In this document: positions 16,740 to 25,175 of the stretch, in pieces
How positions within the stretch are numbered: position 1 is the stretch's first letter
Layout of the letters: every line of letters begins with the position of its first letter
Source of the DNA: Rhodobiaceae bacterium UBA7804
GTDB lineage: Bacteria > Pseudomonadota > Alphaproteobacteria > Parvibaculales > Parvibaculaceae
Direction: 5' to 3'
Assembly (NCBI GenBank): GCA_002480495.1
Contig: DLCG01000019.1
Location: forward strand, 14,698 to 78,697
Length of the DNA stretch: 64,000 nt
Position numbers and translations under genes: made by a program
The notes under the pieces: generated by a model
Told to the model about the DNA's origin: nothing
The model's input: only the letters and a program-made list of their open reading frames with translations
Databases searched by the model: none

Positions 16740-18095
16740 TCAGGCGCCTGCCTGCTGCCGCCGGCTCTGTTTCTGGCCGCCGGGCTTGCCGCCCTGCTTG
16801 CGTTCGCCGCGCGGCGCATTGGCACCCTGATTGCCCGGCTTGCCGAAACGGCGGTGCTTTCCGGGCTGGTTGCGGTCGCCGCGGTTCTTGTTCGGACCGC
16901 CGCGGCCGCCGCGCTTCGGCGCGAGGGGCTCGCCTGCGGGGACAACGATCTGCTCGCCCAGCCATTCGGTCGTGTCGACCGCCGTCAGCGGGCGCTTGGT
17001 CAGCTTCTCGATGCTCTTCAGGTGAGCGCGTTCGGCGGCATCGCAGAAGGAAAGGGCGATGCCGCTCTTGCCCGCGCGCGCCGTCCGGCCGATGCGGTGA
17101 ACATAGCTCTCCGCTTCGTTCGGCAGTTCGTAGTTGATCACATGCGTGATGCCGGAAACATCGATGCCGCGCGCGGCGATGTCCGTCGCGACAAGAACAC
17201 GCGCCTTGCCATTGCGGAAATTGTCGAGCGCGCGCTGGCGGGCGCCCTGCGACTTGTTGCCGTGAATGGCTTCCGACGGCACGCCGGATTTCTCGAGCTG
17301 CTCGCTCACGCGGTTCGCGCAATGCTTGGTCCGGGTGAAGACGATGACGCGGGAGAGTTCGGTATCATCGAGCAGCTTCGCGAGGAGCTCGCGCTTGCGC
17401 TTGCCATCGACATGCATCACGCGCTGGTCGATGCGATCCACCGTCACGACTTCCGGCGTCACTTCGACGCGGACGGGGTCGCTCAGGATGTCCGCGGCGA
17501 GATGCTCGATGCTTTTCGGCATGGTGGCCGAGAAAAGAAGCGACTGACGCTGCTTGGGCAATGCTGCCACGATCTTGTTCACGTCGCGCACGAAGCCCAT
17601 GTCGAGCATCCGGTCGGCCTCGTCGAGAACGAGGATCGAGGTGCGGGACAGGTCGACATGCTTCTGGTTCATCAGGTCGAGCAGGCGGCCGGGCGTTGCG
17701 ACGAGAATGTCGACGCCGCCGGACATGGTGCGGACCTGGCGGAACTGGTTCACGCCACCGAAGATCGTCGTGTGTCGCAGCTTGTAGTTCCGGCCATAGG
17801 CTTCGATGCTCTTGCCGATCTGGAGCGCGAGTTCGCGCGTCGGCGCAAGGATGAGCGCACGGGCCTGCTTCGGATGGCGCTTCTCGTGCCGCGAGGCAAG
17901 GTGCTGCAGAATCGGAAGCGTGAAGGCAGCCGTCTTGCCGGTGCCTGTCTGGGCTAGACCCAGCAGGTCGCGGCCTTCGAGCAGGGCCGGAATTGCCTGT
18001 GCCTGGATGGGAGTGGGGTTAATGTAGTTCTGGTCCGCGAGGGCGCGGCAAAGGGGCTCGGCAATGCCGAGGTCGGCAAAAGTTACAGTCGTCAT
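16740..18095 (-). CDS. rhlE: DEAD-box RNA helicase, RhlE type
   Basis: This 451-residue ATP-dependent RNA helicase acts in ribosome assembly, RNA decay or cold adaptation. All DEAD motifs appear in order: the Q motif (NPTPIQAQAIP), AQTGTGKT, PTRELALQ, TPGR, DEAD (VLDEADRMLDMG), SAT, VFTRTKH, VATDIAARGID and HRIGRTARAGKSG. The C-terminal 75 residues are Arg/Lys/Gly-rich (RGGRGGPNKNRGDRN), typical of RhlE RNA-binding tails. A structured 5' leader lies upstream (18129-18175) and a terminator lies downstream. RhlE is preferred over DeaD or RhlB because the core is short and the tail basic. Confidence 0.93.
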   Translation of the reverse strand: MTTVTFADLGIAEPLCRALADQNYINPTPIQAQAIPALLEGRDLLGLAQTGTGKTAAFTLPILQHLASRHEKRHPKQARALILAPTRELALQIGKSIEAYGRNYKLRHTTIFGGVNQFRQVRTMSGGVDILVATPGRLLDLMNQKHVDLSRTSILVLDEADRMLDMGFVRDVNKIVAALPKQRQSLLFSATMPKSIEHLAADILSDPVRVEVTPEVVTVDRIDQRVMHVDGKRKRELLAKLLDDTELSRVIVFTRTKHCANRVSEQLEKSGVPSEAIHGNKSQGARQRALDNFRNGKARVLVATDIAARGIDVSGITHVINYELPNEAESYVHRIGRTARAGKSGIALSFCDAAERAHLKSIEKLTKRPLTAVDTTEWLGEQIVVPAGEPLAPKRGGRGGPNKNRGDRNQPGKHRRFGKPGNQGANAPRGERKQGGKPGGQKQSRRQQAGA

Positions 18096-18128
18096 ATTTA
18101 CTCAAGATCTTTCAAGTCAAACGTCGTG

Positions 18129-18175
18129 CGCCCGGCCACAGCGGCCGGCGCTTTAACGCGGTTTCTTGCCGCGTT
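18129..18175 (-). promoter_or_regulatory. Two tandem hairpins in the rhlE leader
   Basis: On the minus strand upstream of rhlE, AACGCGG-CAAGAAA-CCGCGTT (18155-18175) forms a perfect 7-bp hairpin. A second hairpin, CGCCGGCC-loop-GGCCGGGCG (18129-18150), follows at once. They would fold in the mRNA 34-80 bases before the start codon and could serve in temperature control or feedback by the helicase. This is inference. Confidence 0.45.
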
Positions 18176-18394
18176 CCAACGCGCTTGGAATCGGGAAGGG
18201 TCGAATCGTCCGGGGATCAGGCGGTGCCGAAGGGCAGCGCAAAGCGCGCACACGCGAACGATTGGGTGTGACATGAGGCTTTTACCGTCGAATGTCAAGG
18301 ATTTAGCGGTAGAGGATATCGCCTGGAACGGATTGTCGCGGGGCTCCCATGCGGGCATCATCCTCACAAAAGCGACGAAGAAGCGGCAGATTCG

Positions 18395-19360
18395 ATGATA
18401 ACGGCCTATGTTCCCGCCAATGGAATGCTGAAGCCGACGGAGCTTGCGGCGGGTGACCCGATCCCCGAAGGCGCCGTGTGGGTCGATGTGCTCTCGCCTT
18501 CCGATGACGACCTGACTTTCCTCGACAAGGCGCTCGGCCTCGATGTGCCGACCAAGGAGGATATGCAGGAAATCGAGATGTCGAGCCGCCTCTATCATGA
18601 AGATGACGCGCTCTACATGACGGCGACAATGATTACGCAGGCCGATACGCCGAACCCGCTCAGCGTGCCTGTCACCTTCGTCCTTGCCGGTCACCGGCTG
18701 ATCACGCTTCGTTATGCGGAGCCCCTGCCGTTCCGGCTTTATGCCACGCAGTCCCAGCGCCATGTCATGCCCTGCGCGACGGGGGAGGATGTGCTGGCCG
18801 GTCTTCTCGATGCCATCGTCGACCGCCTTGCCGACATTCTCGAGCGCGTGCAGAACGACATCGAAACGCTCTCCCGCGAAATCTTCGATCATGAGCGGCG
18901 CGGCCGGAAGGACTACAACGCCATTCTCGCGCGTGTCGGGCGCGGCTATGCGCTGACCTCGCAGGCGCGTGAAAGCCTTGTCAGCTTTGGCCGGCTTGTC
19001 AGCTTCGTCGCGCGGCCGACAGAGACGAAGATGCCGAAGGCTGCCGAACGCGGCTTCAAGACGATTACGCGGGACGTTACTGCCTTGAGCGATCACGCGA
19101 CCTTCCTCGCGAACAATATCAACTTCGTTCTCGACGCCACCCTCGGTCTCATCAGCAACGAGCAGAACAATGTGATCAAGATTTTTTCGGTCGTCGCGGC
19201 GATATTCCTGCCGCCGACGCTGATCGCAAGCAGCTACGGCATGAATTTCCAGTTCATGCCGGAACTTCACTGGGCCTATGGGTACCCGCTGGCGCTAGGT
19301 CTCATGGTGGCCTCCGCGGCCGCCACATATCTCTTCTTCAAGTTTCGTGGCTGGCTATGA
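18395..19360 (+). CDS. corA: CorA-family magnesium transporter
   Basis: This 321-residue pentameric Mg(II)/Co(II) channel subunit has a large cytoplasmic domain (residues 1-255). Two C-terminal helices follow, and the signature SSYGMNF (GMN) sits at the end of the first, near residue 285. The run FSVVAAIFLPPTLIASSYGMNFQFMPELHWAYGYPLALGLM is typical. The 4-bp overlap with the next gene (ATGAGC at 19357) shows coupling. It is divergent from rhlE. Mg is the usual substrate, but Co or Ni cannot be excluded from sequence. Confidence 0.95.
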   Translation: MITAYVPANGMLKPTELAAGDPIPEGAVWVDVLSPSDDDLTFLDKALGLDVPTKEDMQEIEMSSRLYHEDDALYMTATMITQADTPNPLSVPVTFVLAGHRLITLRYAEPLPFRLYATQSQRHVMPCATGEDVLAGLLDAIVDRLADILERVQNDIETLSREIFDHERRGRKDYNAILARVGRGYALTSQARESLVSFGRLVSFVARPTETKMPKAAERGFKTITRDVTALSDHATFLANNINFVLDATLGLISNEQNNVIKIFSVVAAIFLPPTLIASSYGMNFQFMPELHWAYGYPLALGLMVASAAATYLFFKFRGWL

Positions 19361-19959
19361 GCGGCACGCGCACGGAATGGATCTGGATTCGTCATGCCCC
19401 GGTGCAGGGGCAGGAGAACCGCTATTACGGCCGGTTGGATGTTGCACCGGAGCCGGTCGATCCCTCGCTTGCTTCCGCCATTGCGCGGCGTCTGCCGGGC
19501 TCCGCCGTCTGGCTTTCCTCCCCTTTGACGCGCACGAGAGTGACCGCGCTCGCCCTCAGGAACGGGGTCGATCCCATTGCAGTCGGCGATTTCAACGACC
19601 AGAATTACGGCCTATGGCAGGGGCGGAGCTTCAACGACGTCTTCGCGCAGAACCGCTCGCTCGACTGGTCGAACCCGGTCGACATTCAGCCGCCGGAAGG
19701 CGAAACCTTCTTCGACGTTGCGACACGCGTCTATGAGGGCGTTCAGCGGCTGACGGATCACTATGCAGGGCATACGCTCGTTTCGGTCGCGCATGCGAAT
19801 GTCATTCGTGCCGCGGTCGCGCTTGCGCTCGATATCGATCTTGGTACGGCGCTTCGCATCGAGATCGCGCCGCTTTCAATCACGCGGCTTTCGCACAGGC
19901 TTGTGGACGGCGTTCACCGGTGGAGCGTCGGCTGCATCAATCTCGAAGTCGGCGGGTGA
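19357..19959 (+). CDS. Histidine phosphatase family protein (phosphoglycerate mutase-like)
   Basis: This 200-residue branch-1 histidine phosphatase has the RHG-type motif as IRHAPV (Arg12, His13), the second arginine in SSPLTRTRVTA and the distal His in VSVAHANVIRAAVALAL. GDFNDQNYGLWQGRSFNDV corresponds to the Glu-containing proton-donor loop (normally LxExxxGxWEG), with Gln in place of the typical Glu. The family includes alpha-ribazole phosphatase CobC and SixA-like enzymes. With no cobalamin genes nearby, the substrate is open. It overlaps corA by 4 bp and is co-transcribed with it. Confidence 0.8.
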   Translation: MSGTRTEWIWIRHAPVQGQENRYYGRLDVAPEPVDPSLASAIARRLPGSAVWLSSPLTRTRVTALALRNGVDPIAVGDFNDQNYGLWQGRSFNDVFAQNRSLDWSNPVDIQPPEGETFFDVATRVYEGVQRLTDHYAGHTLVSVAHANVIRAAVALALDIDLGTALRIEIAPLSITRLSHRLVDGVHRWSVGCINLEVGG

Positions 19960-19965
19960 GGGAGA

Positions 19966-20553
19966 TCAGGCTTTCGCCGCCTCGTCTTCCCAATGCGAGA
20001 TCACGCGTTCGATGTGATTTTCCATCTCTGCGAGCGCTTCCACGATCAGCGAAATCCGCTTCCCCGTCATCTCGTGATAGGCGGATGCCATGAAGATGCC
20101 GCTCGCATGGGTCTCGATTTCATCGCAGAGATCCGTATCGGCGCCCGCGGCGCGCAATGTCTCGCCAATTTCCTGCAACCGTTCCGCGGCCTTCGCTATG
20201 TCGCCAGCCGCGCGCTCGGCGGCTTCCGCCACGGCGGCGAGTGCGTCCGGGCCGGTTTCCGCGTTGTGGTGCCGCTCGCCGGGTTTCACGGCGGCGACAG
20301 CCTTCCGCGTCTCGTTCATCGCGCGGCGCATCTGCTGCATGTCGTGGTAGAGAAAGCCGAAGCGGGTGTTCGCCGATGTTTCGCGCGCGAGGTCGTAGAG
20401 CCGCTCGATGGCGAGGATCACGTCTTCGGTATTGGCAAAGCGGTTGCGCCGGGCATATTCCTCCAGGAACCATCGGCCCTTGGGGCTCGCGAGAACGGCC
20501 TCTTCAATGGCGTCATATTCGTCCTGGTCGATCTGGCGGGCGGCGTCGCTCAT
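19966..20553 (-). CDS. CheZ-like protein with altered catalytic residues
   Basis: This 195-residue helical protein matches the alphaproteobacterial CheZ-like group: SPKGRWFLEEYARRNR near residue 23, a long helical hairpin, and CDEIETHASGIFMASAYHEMTGKRISLIVEAL at 143-174. In E. coli CheZ the FQDLTGQ segment supplies Asp143 and Gln147 for CheY-P dephosphorylation. Here the matching residues are Glu161 and Lys165. Phosphatase activity is therefore doubtful, and a binding or scaffold role is possible. No chemotaxis genes lie in the window. It converges on the phosphatase gene with a 6-bp gap. Confidence 0.7.
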   Translation of the reverse strand: MSDAARQIDQDEYDAIEEAVLASPKGRWFLEEYARRNRFANTEDVILAIERLYDLARETSANTRFGFLYHDMQQMRRAMNETRKAVAAVKPGERHHNAETGPDALAAVAEAAERAAGDIAKAAERLQEIGETLRAAGADTDLCDEIETHASGIFMASAYHEMTGKRISLIVEALAEMENHIERVISHWEDEAAKA

Positions 20554-20647
20554 TTCAAGGCTCCGGCTAGGGGAGCCGGCATTATCGCGGGTATTTGTTT
20601 CCCATTGGTTGAGGTGGCATTAACCGGCTTGCCGTCCGGCCGCCGAG

Positions 20648-21304
20648 ATGCGAAGGAAATGCAGCATTCCCGGCGAAAGGCTTGAGACGGTGGACCTTCC
20701 GATCGACATAGAGAGCATCAAGGGCTTCATGGACCCCGCCGAGGGGCAGGCGCTCCATGAGGCGGCGGCCGAGGCCTCGCGCATGGGCCCTGTGCTCGAA
20801 ATCGGCTCCTATTGCGGCAAGTCGACCGTCTATATGGGGGTTGCCTGCCAGCGGAACGGCGCCGTTCTCTACGCGCTCGACCATCACTACGGTTCGGAAG
20901 AAAACCAGAAAGGATGGGAGCATCACGACGAGGCGCTCTATGACGCCGAGACGGATCGCCTCAATACGTTCCCGCTCTTCCGCCGCACCATGCGCATGGC
21001 GAAACTCGAAGACACGGTGGTGCCGCTGGTCGCGCCGTCCGAAGTGGTATCGAAGGGTTGGGCCACGCCGCTCGCCATGGTCTTCATCGATGGAGGGCAT
21101 GGCATGGAGCCCGCGCTCACGGATTATCGCCTCTGGGCGCCGCGGGTCATGCCGGGCGGCATCCTGGCAATCCACGACGTCTTTCCGGACCCGAAGGATG
21201 GCGGCCGTCCGCCTTACGAGATTTACAAGATGGCGCTTGCGTCCAATCTCTTTGCGGAAGAGAAGGCGGTAAAGAGCCTGAGGCTACTCCGCCGCCTCGG
21301 CTAG
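20648..21304 (+). CDS. Class I SAM-dependent methyltransferase (Methyltransf_24 type)
   Basis: This 218-residue Rossmann methyltransferase has motif I as VLEIGSYCGKSTVYMG near residues 49-63 and an acidic SAM loop (YALDHHYGSEENQ). AMVFIDGGHGMEPALTDYRLWAPRVMPGGILAIHDVF is typical of Methyltransf_24 or cephalosporin-hydroxylase-like enzymes found beside glycosyltransferases. The ATG at 20648 has a weak ribosome site, and a GTG at 20690 is possible. Its 3' end overlaps the convergent alpha/alpha-barrel gene by 21 bp. The neighbourhood suggests modification of a sugar or lipid-linked product. Confidence 0.8.
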   Translation: MRRKCSIPGERLETVDLPIDIESIKGFMDPAEGQALHEAAAEASRMGPVLEIGSYCGKSTVYMGVACQRNGAVLYALDHHYGSEENQKGWEHHDEALYDAETDRLNTFPLFRRTMRMAKLEDTVVPLVAPSEVVSKGWATPLAMVFIDGGHGMEPALTDYRLWAPRVMPGGILAIHDVFPDPKDGGRPPYEIYKMALASNLFAEEKAVKSLRLLRRLG

Positions 21305-22369
21305 TGTGCGCTCGGCGAAGAGATGCGCAGCCGGCGTCATGCCTGTTATGGCATCGGTCGCGAGGATCACGGCCGCAGCCGTCCATGCGGGCTTTTCCGC
21401 CGGCCAGGCGACTTCGTCCTCGAACTGGTAGCCCATCCAATAGGCGCCGCAACCGGCCTTCCACTGGTGCTGCCAGGAGAGCATGGCTTCCGCCTGCTTG
21501 CGCTGCCCGGCGACGAGGAGCGCCATGGTGAGTTCCGCGCTTTCGGCCACCGTTACCCAGGGCTGATCCAGCACGCAGCGGCAGCCCTTGCCCTCGGCGA
21601 CGAAGATGTCCCACTTCCAGGCGAGGCGCTTGCGCGCCGCTTCACCGGTCACTACGCCAGCGAGAACAGGGTAGTACCAGTCCATCGAGTAGCGGTCTTT
21701 CGGTTCCCATGTCCGGTCGAAGCGATGCGGCTTGTCGCGCAGCGCCTCGCCGAGCTTCGCGCGCGCTTCCATGAAGTGGCGCGAGGGGTGGCCGAGCTCG
21801 CGCGCGATCTGCGCCGCGCATTCAAGGCTCTTGTAGATCGAGGAACAGCCGGTGATGAGCGCATCGTCTTCCGGCGTGTGCGGATCGTCCGCCGCCCAGC
21901 GGATGTCGCCATGCGGACTCTGATGGGCGAGCACGAAGCCCATTGCCGCCTCAATGTGAGGCCAGAGCCCCGCGAGCCATTTTCTGTCGCGCGTGATCAG
22001 ATAGTGATGCCAGGCGCCCGTCGCGATATAGGCGGCGAAATTCGTATCGCGGACGGGATGGCCTGCGTCCTTTTCCTCGCCGGTAAAGCGCTGCTCCTCC
22101 TCGTCGAAGGGGACCGCCGCGCCGAGCTGGCCCCACCAGGAGCCGTCCTTGAGTTGCGTGTCGGCAAGATATTGAAAGGCGCGGCGCGCATGCTCGATTT
22201 CGCCGAGCACGGTCAGCCCCATTGCCGCTTCCGTGTGGTTCCACGGGTCGATAACGCCGCCGTCATACCAGGGGATCGCACCATTATCGCGCTGCAGCTC
22301 GATAATGCGCGCGCGGGAGCCGTCGAAGAAATTGTCAGGCAGCCTGTCGCCCCAGGTGAGATGCGTCAT
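21284..22369 (-). CDS. Alpha/alpha-barrel protein, prenyltransferase-like annotation group
   Basis: This 361-residue protein is built of helix-turn repeats rich in Trp: WYDGGVIDPWNHTEAAMGL near residue 34, LKDGSWWGQLG, FAAYIATGAWHHYLITRD, IEAAMGFVLAHQSPHGDIRW and YQFEDEVAWPAEKPAWTAAAVILA. These look like the (alpha/alpha)6 repeats of terpenoid cyclase/prenyltransferase or glycosidase-type barrels. No DxDD or QW catalytic signature is complete, so activity is unassigned. It lies 4 bp upstream of nothing on its strand except the cluster: methyltransferase and glycosyltransferase genes precede it with tiny gaps, so it is the last gene of that operon. Confidence 0.6.
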   Translation of the reverse strand: MTHLTWGDRLPDNFFDGSRARIIELQRDNGAIPWYDGGVIDPWNHTEAAMGLTVLGEIEHARRAFQYLADTQLKDGSWWGQLGAAVPFDEEEQRFTGEEKDAGHPVRDTNFAAYIATGAWHHYLITRDRKWLAGLWPHIEAAMGFVLAHQSPHGDIRWAADDPHTPEDDALITGCSSIYKSLECAAQIARELGHPSRHFMEARAKLGEALRDKPHRFDRTWEPKDRYSMDWYYPVLAGVVTGEAARKRLAWKWDIFVAEGKGCRCVLDQPWVTVAESAELTMALLVAGQRKQAEAMLSWQHQWKAGCGAYWMGYQFEDEVAWPAEKPAWTAAAVILATDAITGMTPAAHLFAERTLAEAAE

Positions 22370-22373
22370 GCGT

Positions 22374-23090
22374 TCACGCCGCTCCCTTGGTGAAATAGAG
22401 AACGACGCTCTTGCCCATGAGGGGCCCGGCGATCTTCTCCAGCGTGCGGGTCAGCCAGGGGCGCTGCAGGATGTCCCATTCGAGGAAGCGCTTGTAGAGA
22501 TTGACGAGCTTCACATCCTCGCGCTTCACGCCGACGGCGCATTTGAGCCACCAGTAAGGCGAGTGCAGTCCGTGCGCGAAGTGGCGATGGAAGAAGGAGA
22601 GGCCGCGCGCCTCGACCGCGCCCTTCAATTCGCTCTCGCGGAAGATGCGCACATGGCCGCCCGGCTCGTTGTGGTAGTCGTCGGACAGCGCCCAGCAGAC
22701 CCATTCCGGCCAGAAGCGGGGAACGCTCACGGCCAGCGTGCCGCCGGGCTTCAGGATCCGGTCGATTTCGGCGACGGCCTGCTTGTAGTCGGGGATATGC
22801 TCGAGCACTTCCGAGCAGAGCACCTTGTCGAAGCTTGCATCGGGGAAGGGGAGCGAAAGCGCGTTGCCGACGGTCAGCGAGAAGGCGCGTTGCGTTTCGG
22901 GGTCCATGTCCGGGCAGGAGCCGAAGCCGTCGCGCGTCTTGCGCACGTCTTCATAGCCGAGGTCGAGCCCGACCACATGGCACTGCGCGTGGTAGTACAT
23001 GGCATGGACATGCCGCCCCGCGCCGCAACCGAGGTCGAGCGCGCGCTGGCCGTCCCTAAGCCCGAGCACGTTCAAGTCGATTGTCTGCAT
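22374..23090 (-). CDS. Class I SAM-dependent methyltransferase (UbiE/Methyltransf_11 type)
   Basis: This 238-residue methyltransferase has SAM motif I, ALDLGCGAGRHVH, at residues 18-30, an acidic motif II (VVGLDLGYED), LCSEVLEHIPDYKQAVAEIDRILKPGGTLAVSVP and an RFWPEWVCWAL loop. The C-terminal region from about residue 165 (HFAHGLHSPYWWLKCAVG) probably binds the acceptor. Its start lies inside the 3' end of the glycosyltransferase gene (35-bp overlap), and its stop is 4 bp before the next gene, so the three genes form a tightly coupled operon. The substrate is unknown. Confidence 0.85.
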   Translation of the reverse strand: MQTIDLNVLGLRDGQRALDLGCGAGRHVHAMYYHAQCHVVGLDLGYEDVRKTRDGFGSCPDMDPETQRAFSLTVGNALSLPFPDASFDKVLCSEVLEHIPDYKQAVAEIDRILKPGGTLAVSVPRFWPEWVCWALSDDYHNEPGGHVRIFRESELKGAVEARGLSFFHRHFAHGLHSPYWWLKCAVGVKREDVKLVNLYKRFLEWDILQRPWLTRTLEKIAGPLMGKSVVLYFTKGAA

Positions 23091-24420
23091 TCTCTATTGT
23101 CTGCCTGTAGATGTCGGCGCATTGGCGCGCCGCACGTTCCCATTTGAATTCGGCGAGGATGCGTTCGCGTCCGGCGCGGCCATAGGCCTCGCGCATCTGC
23201 GGGTTGTCGAGCATCTTCGCAATGGCTTCCGCGAGCGCCGGCGGGTTGGAGTGCTGCACCACGAGCCCCGCATCGCCCACCACTTCCGGCAGCGAGCCGC
23301 CATTCGTCGCGATCACCGGCGTGCCGCAGGACATGGCCTCGCCGCAGGGAAAGCCGAAGCCTTCATAGACGGAGGGCGAAACGGCGATTGTCGCCTCATT
23401 ATAGAGTTCGGTGATTTCTTCGTCGGTCACGCCGCTTACGAACTCGACCTTGTCCATGATGCCGAGCTGGCGCAGTTCATATGACGTGTTGCCCTCGCGC
23501 AGCTTGCCGATCACGCGGAGCTTCAGGTTCGGTCGCGTCTTCAGCAGTTCCGCATAGGCGCGGATGAGATAGATGAGGCCCTTCAGGGGTACATCCGCGC
23601 TCGCGCAGGCGACGATGAGGTCGTCGCGGCGCTTGATGTGAGGCATCGGGCGGAACTGGATGTGATCGATGCCGTGCAGCACGAGCCGCGTCTTTGAGAC
23701 GTCGACGCCGAATTCGCGCACTACGTCGCGCCGCGTGCTTTCCGAGACGACGATCAGCGGATCGAGCTGGCGGGCCACCTTGATCTGCATGTTGAGGAAG
23801 GAATACCAGCGCTTCTTCAAGAGCTTCAGTTTCAGCGTGCGCGCATGGTCGATGTCGATGCGCCGGTCCATCGTGATCGGATGGTGGATCGTGCCGACCA
23901 CGGGCATGCCCATATCGCGCATCTTGAGAAGGCCCCAGCAGAGCGTCTGGTTGTCGTGGCAGACGTCGTAGTCGTCGAGCGTGCCGCGTACATAGCGCGC
24001 CATGCGCTCGCCGAACGTATAGGGCTCGGAGAAGCCGCCCGTCGCATGGCTCCACCACTCGAAGAGATCGATGGGGGAGGCGAACATCCAGGGCCGGATC
24101 GAGCGGATCGGATGCGGGTTCGCATAAAGGTCGAGCGAGGGCAGCTTGATGAGCTTCACGCGCGGGTCGAGCTCGGGATAGGGCGGGCCGGAAATGACGT
24201 CGACCTGATGGCCGAGTTCCGCCAGCGCCTTGGCGATATGGCGCATATAGACGCCCTGACCGCCGGTCGTGGGGTTGGAGCGGTAGCTCGGCAGGAGGAT
24301 ACGGAGGGGGTGGTCGCCGTGAATGGCCGCGAGCCTCGGGGTGTCGGACGCGGGGCGCGCCACCGCCGGTGCCTCGGGTTTCGGTTCAGCGGCCGCATTC
24401 CGCTCAAGCACTTGCGACAT
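23056..24420 (-). CDS. GT4-family glycosyltransferase
   Basis: This 454-residue GT-B enzyme has an N-terminal Rossmann half with ILLPSYRSNPTTGGQGVYMRHIAKALAELGHQVDVISG (residues 41-77). The C-terminal nucleotide-sugar half has VACASADVPLKGL and EGFGFPCGEAMSCGTPVIATNGGSLPEVVG (353-382), whose ExxxxxxxE-type spacing is the retaining GT4 signature. A charged 30-residue N-terminal extension precedes it. The ATG at 24420 follows GAGAGGACAAGGC, and an upstream TTG is less likely. It is the first gene of a three-gene operon with a methyltransferase and an alpha/alpha-barrel protein. Donor and acceptor are unknown. Confidence 0.9.
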   Translation of the reverse strand: MSQVLERNAAAEPKPEAPAVARPASDTPRLAAIHGDHPLRILLPSYRSNPTTGGQGVYMRHIAKALAELGHQVDVISGPPYPELDPRVKLIKLPSLDLYANPHPIRSIRPWMFASPIDLFEWWSHATGGFSEPYTFGERMARYVRGTLDDYDVCHDNQTLCWGLLKMRDMGMPVVGTIHHPITMDRRIDIDHARTLKLKLLKKRWYSFLNMQIKVARQLDPLIVVSESTRRDVVREFGVDVSKTRLVLHGIDHIQFRPMPHIKRRDDLIVACASADVPLKGLIYLIRAYAELLKTRPNLKLRVIGKLREGNTSYELRQLGIMDKVEFVSGVTDEEITELYNEATIAVSPSVYEGFGFPCGEAMSCGTPVIATNGGSLPEVVGDAGLVVQHSNPPALAEAIAKMLDNPQMREAYGRAGRERILAEFKWERAARQCADIYRQTIENADNRLERARA

Positions 24421-24657
24421 GCCTTGTCCTCTCAAAGCCTTTCAGGTCCGCTCGACCCGCAACAAGGGGCAGCGTCCGGAGCTCCCATTGGCGGGCGCGA
24501 ACCCGGACCGGATTAAAACTTTTCGCCTGTCGTGGGCGGCGAACGGGTGGCCGGACACCGATATGCCTCGCGCGGTGGGGCGGTCCCGAACGGCGGGGAT
24601 CATATCGGGTTCGTCGGGGGGCAACAACCCGCTAACAATAATGTAAGCGAGCCCTCT

Positions 24658-25080
24658 TCAGTTGATGCTGCGTCTCGGCGGCGCGTTGCCTTCGCCGGGC
24701 TCGGGCGCCGCGCCGGACTGATGATGGACGAGGAGCCAGCCATCGCCGCTCCGTATGAAGATGTTGGTGGCGATGAGGTAGTCCTGTCCGATGCGCTCAT
24801 AGCAGATCACAATCCCTGTGTCGCGATGAATGCCCGCCCGCGCATGGAGGCATTCGATATCGGGGCTGGCCGGGCCCGTCAGTATGGCGTGCCAGCTCTG
24901 CAGCACGCTGTCCCGGCCCTCCACCGGTGGCCAGCCGGGATGGAGGCAGGTCACGGGTTCTTCCTCCGCCCAGACGGCGCTCATGAGCGTGACGTCACGC
25001 TCCGCAAAAGCGCGGTAGAAGGTTTCGTTTGCGAAGAGAAGTTTGGCGCGATCGCGTGCGGGAGAGGAGCCGGTTGCCAT
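24658..25080 (-). CDS. NTF2-like / SnoaL-like domain protein
   Basis: This 140-residue cone-shaped NTF2-fold protein has ANETFYRAFAERDVTLMSAVWAEEEPVTCLHPGW as the first helices and strand, GRDSVLQSWHAIL, and the sheet IVICYERIGQDYLIATNIFIRSGDGWLLVHHQSG. The pattern fits the SnoaL_3/DUF4440 group, which includes isomerase-like enzymes and small-molecule binders. His in CLHPGW and Trp in SVWAEEE are common pocket residues. The ATG at 25080 is the only plausible start. It is a single gene between the glycosyltransferase operon and the molybdoenzyme. The ligand is unknown. Confidence 0.75.
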   Translation of the reverse strand: MATGSSPARDRAKLLFANETFYRAFAERDVTLMSAVWAEEEPVTCLHPGWPPVEGRDSVLQSWHAILTGPASPDIECLHARAGIHRDTGIVICYERIGQDYLIATNIFIRSGDGWLLVHHQSGAAPEPGEGNAPPRRSIN

Positions 25081-25175
25081 GGAGTTCGTCCGGGTGGTGC
25101 CAAGGCTGCGATTAGGCGCAGTCTAGCAGCATTGACGAATTTTCACATGTGCCGGTGCGGGGACCGAATGTGCGG

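Noticed and set aside
15969..17957. A 662-residue plus-strand frame over the lipoprotein hydrolase and rhlE
   Set aside because: Both minus-strand genes have complete motifs, a terminator and ribosome sites. The plus frame is Arg/Ala-rich with no recognisable domain.
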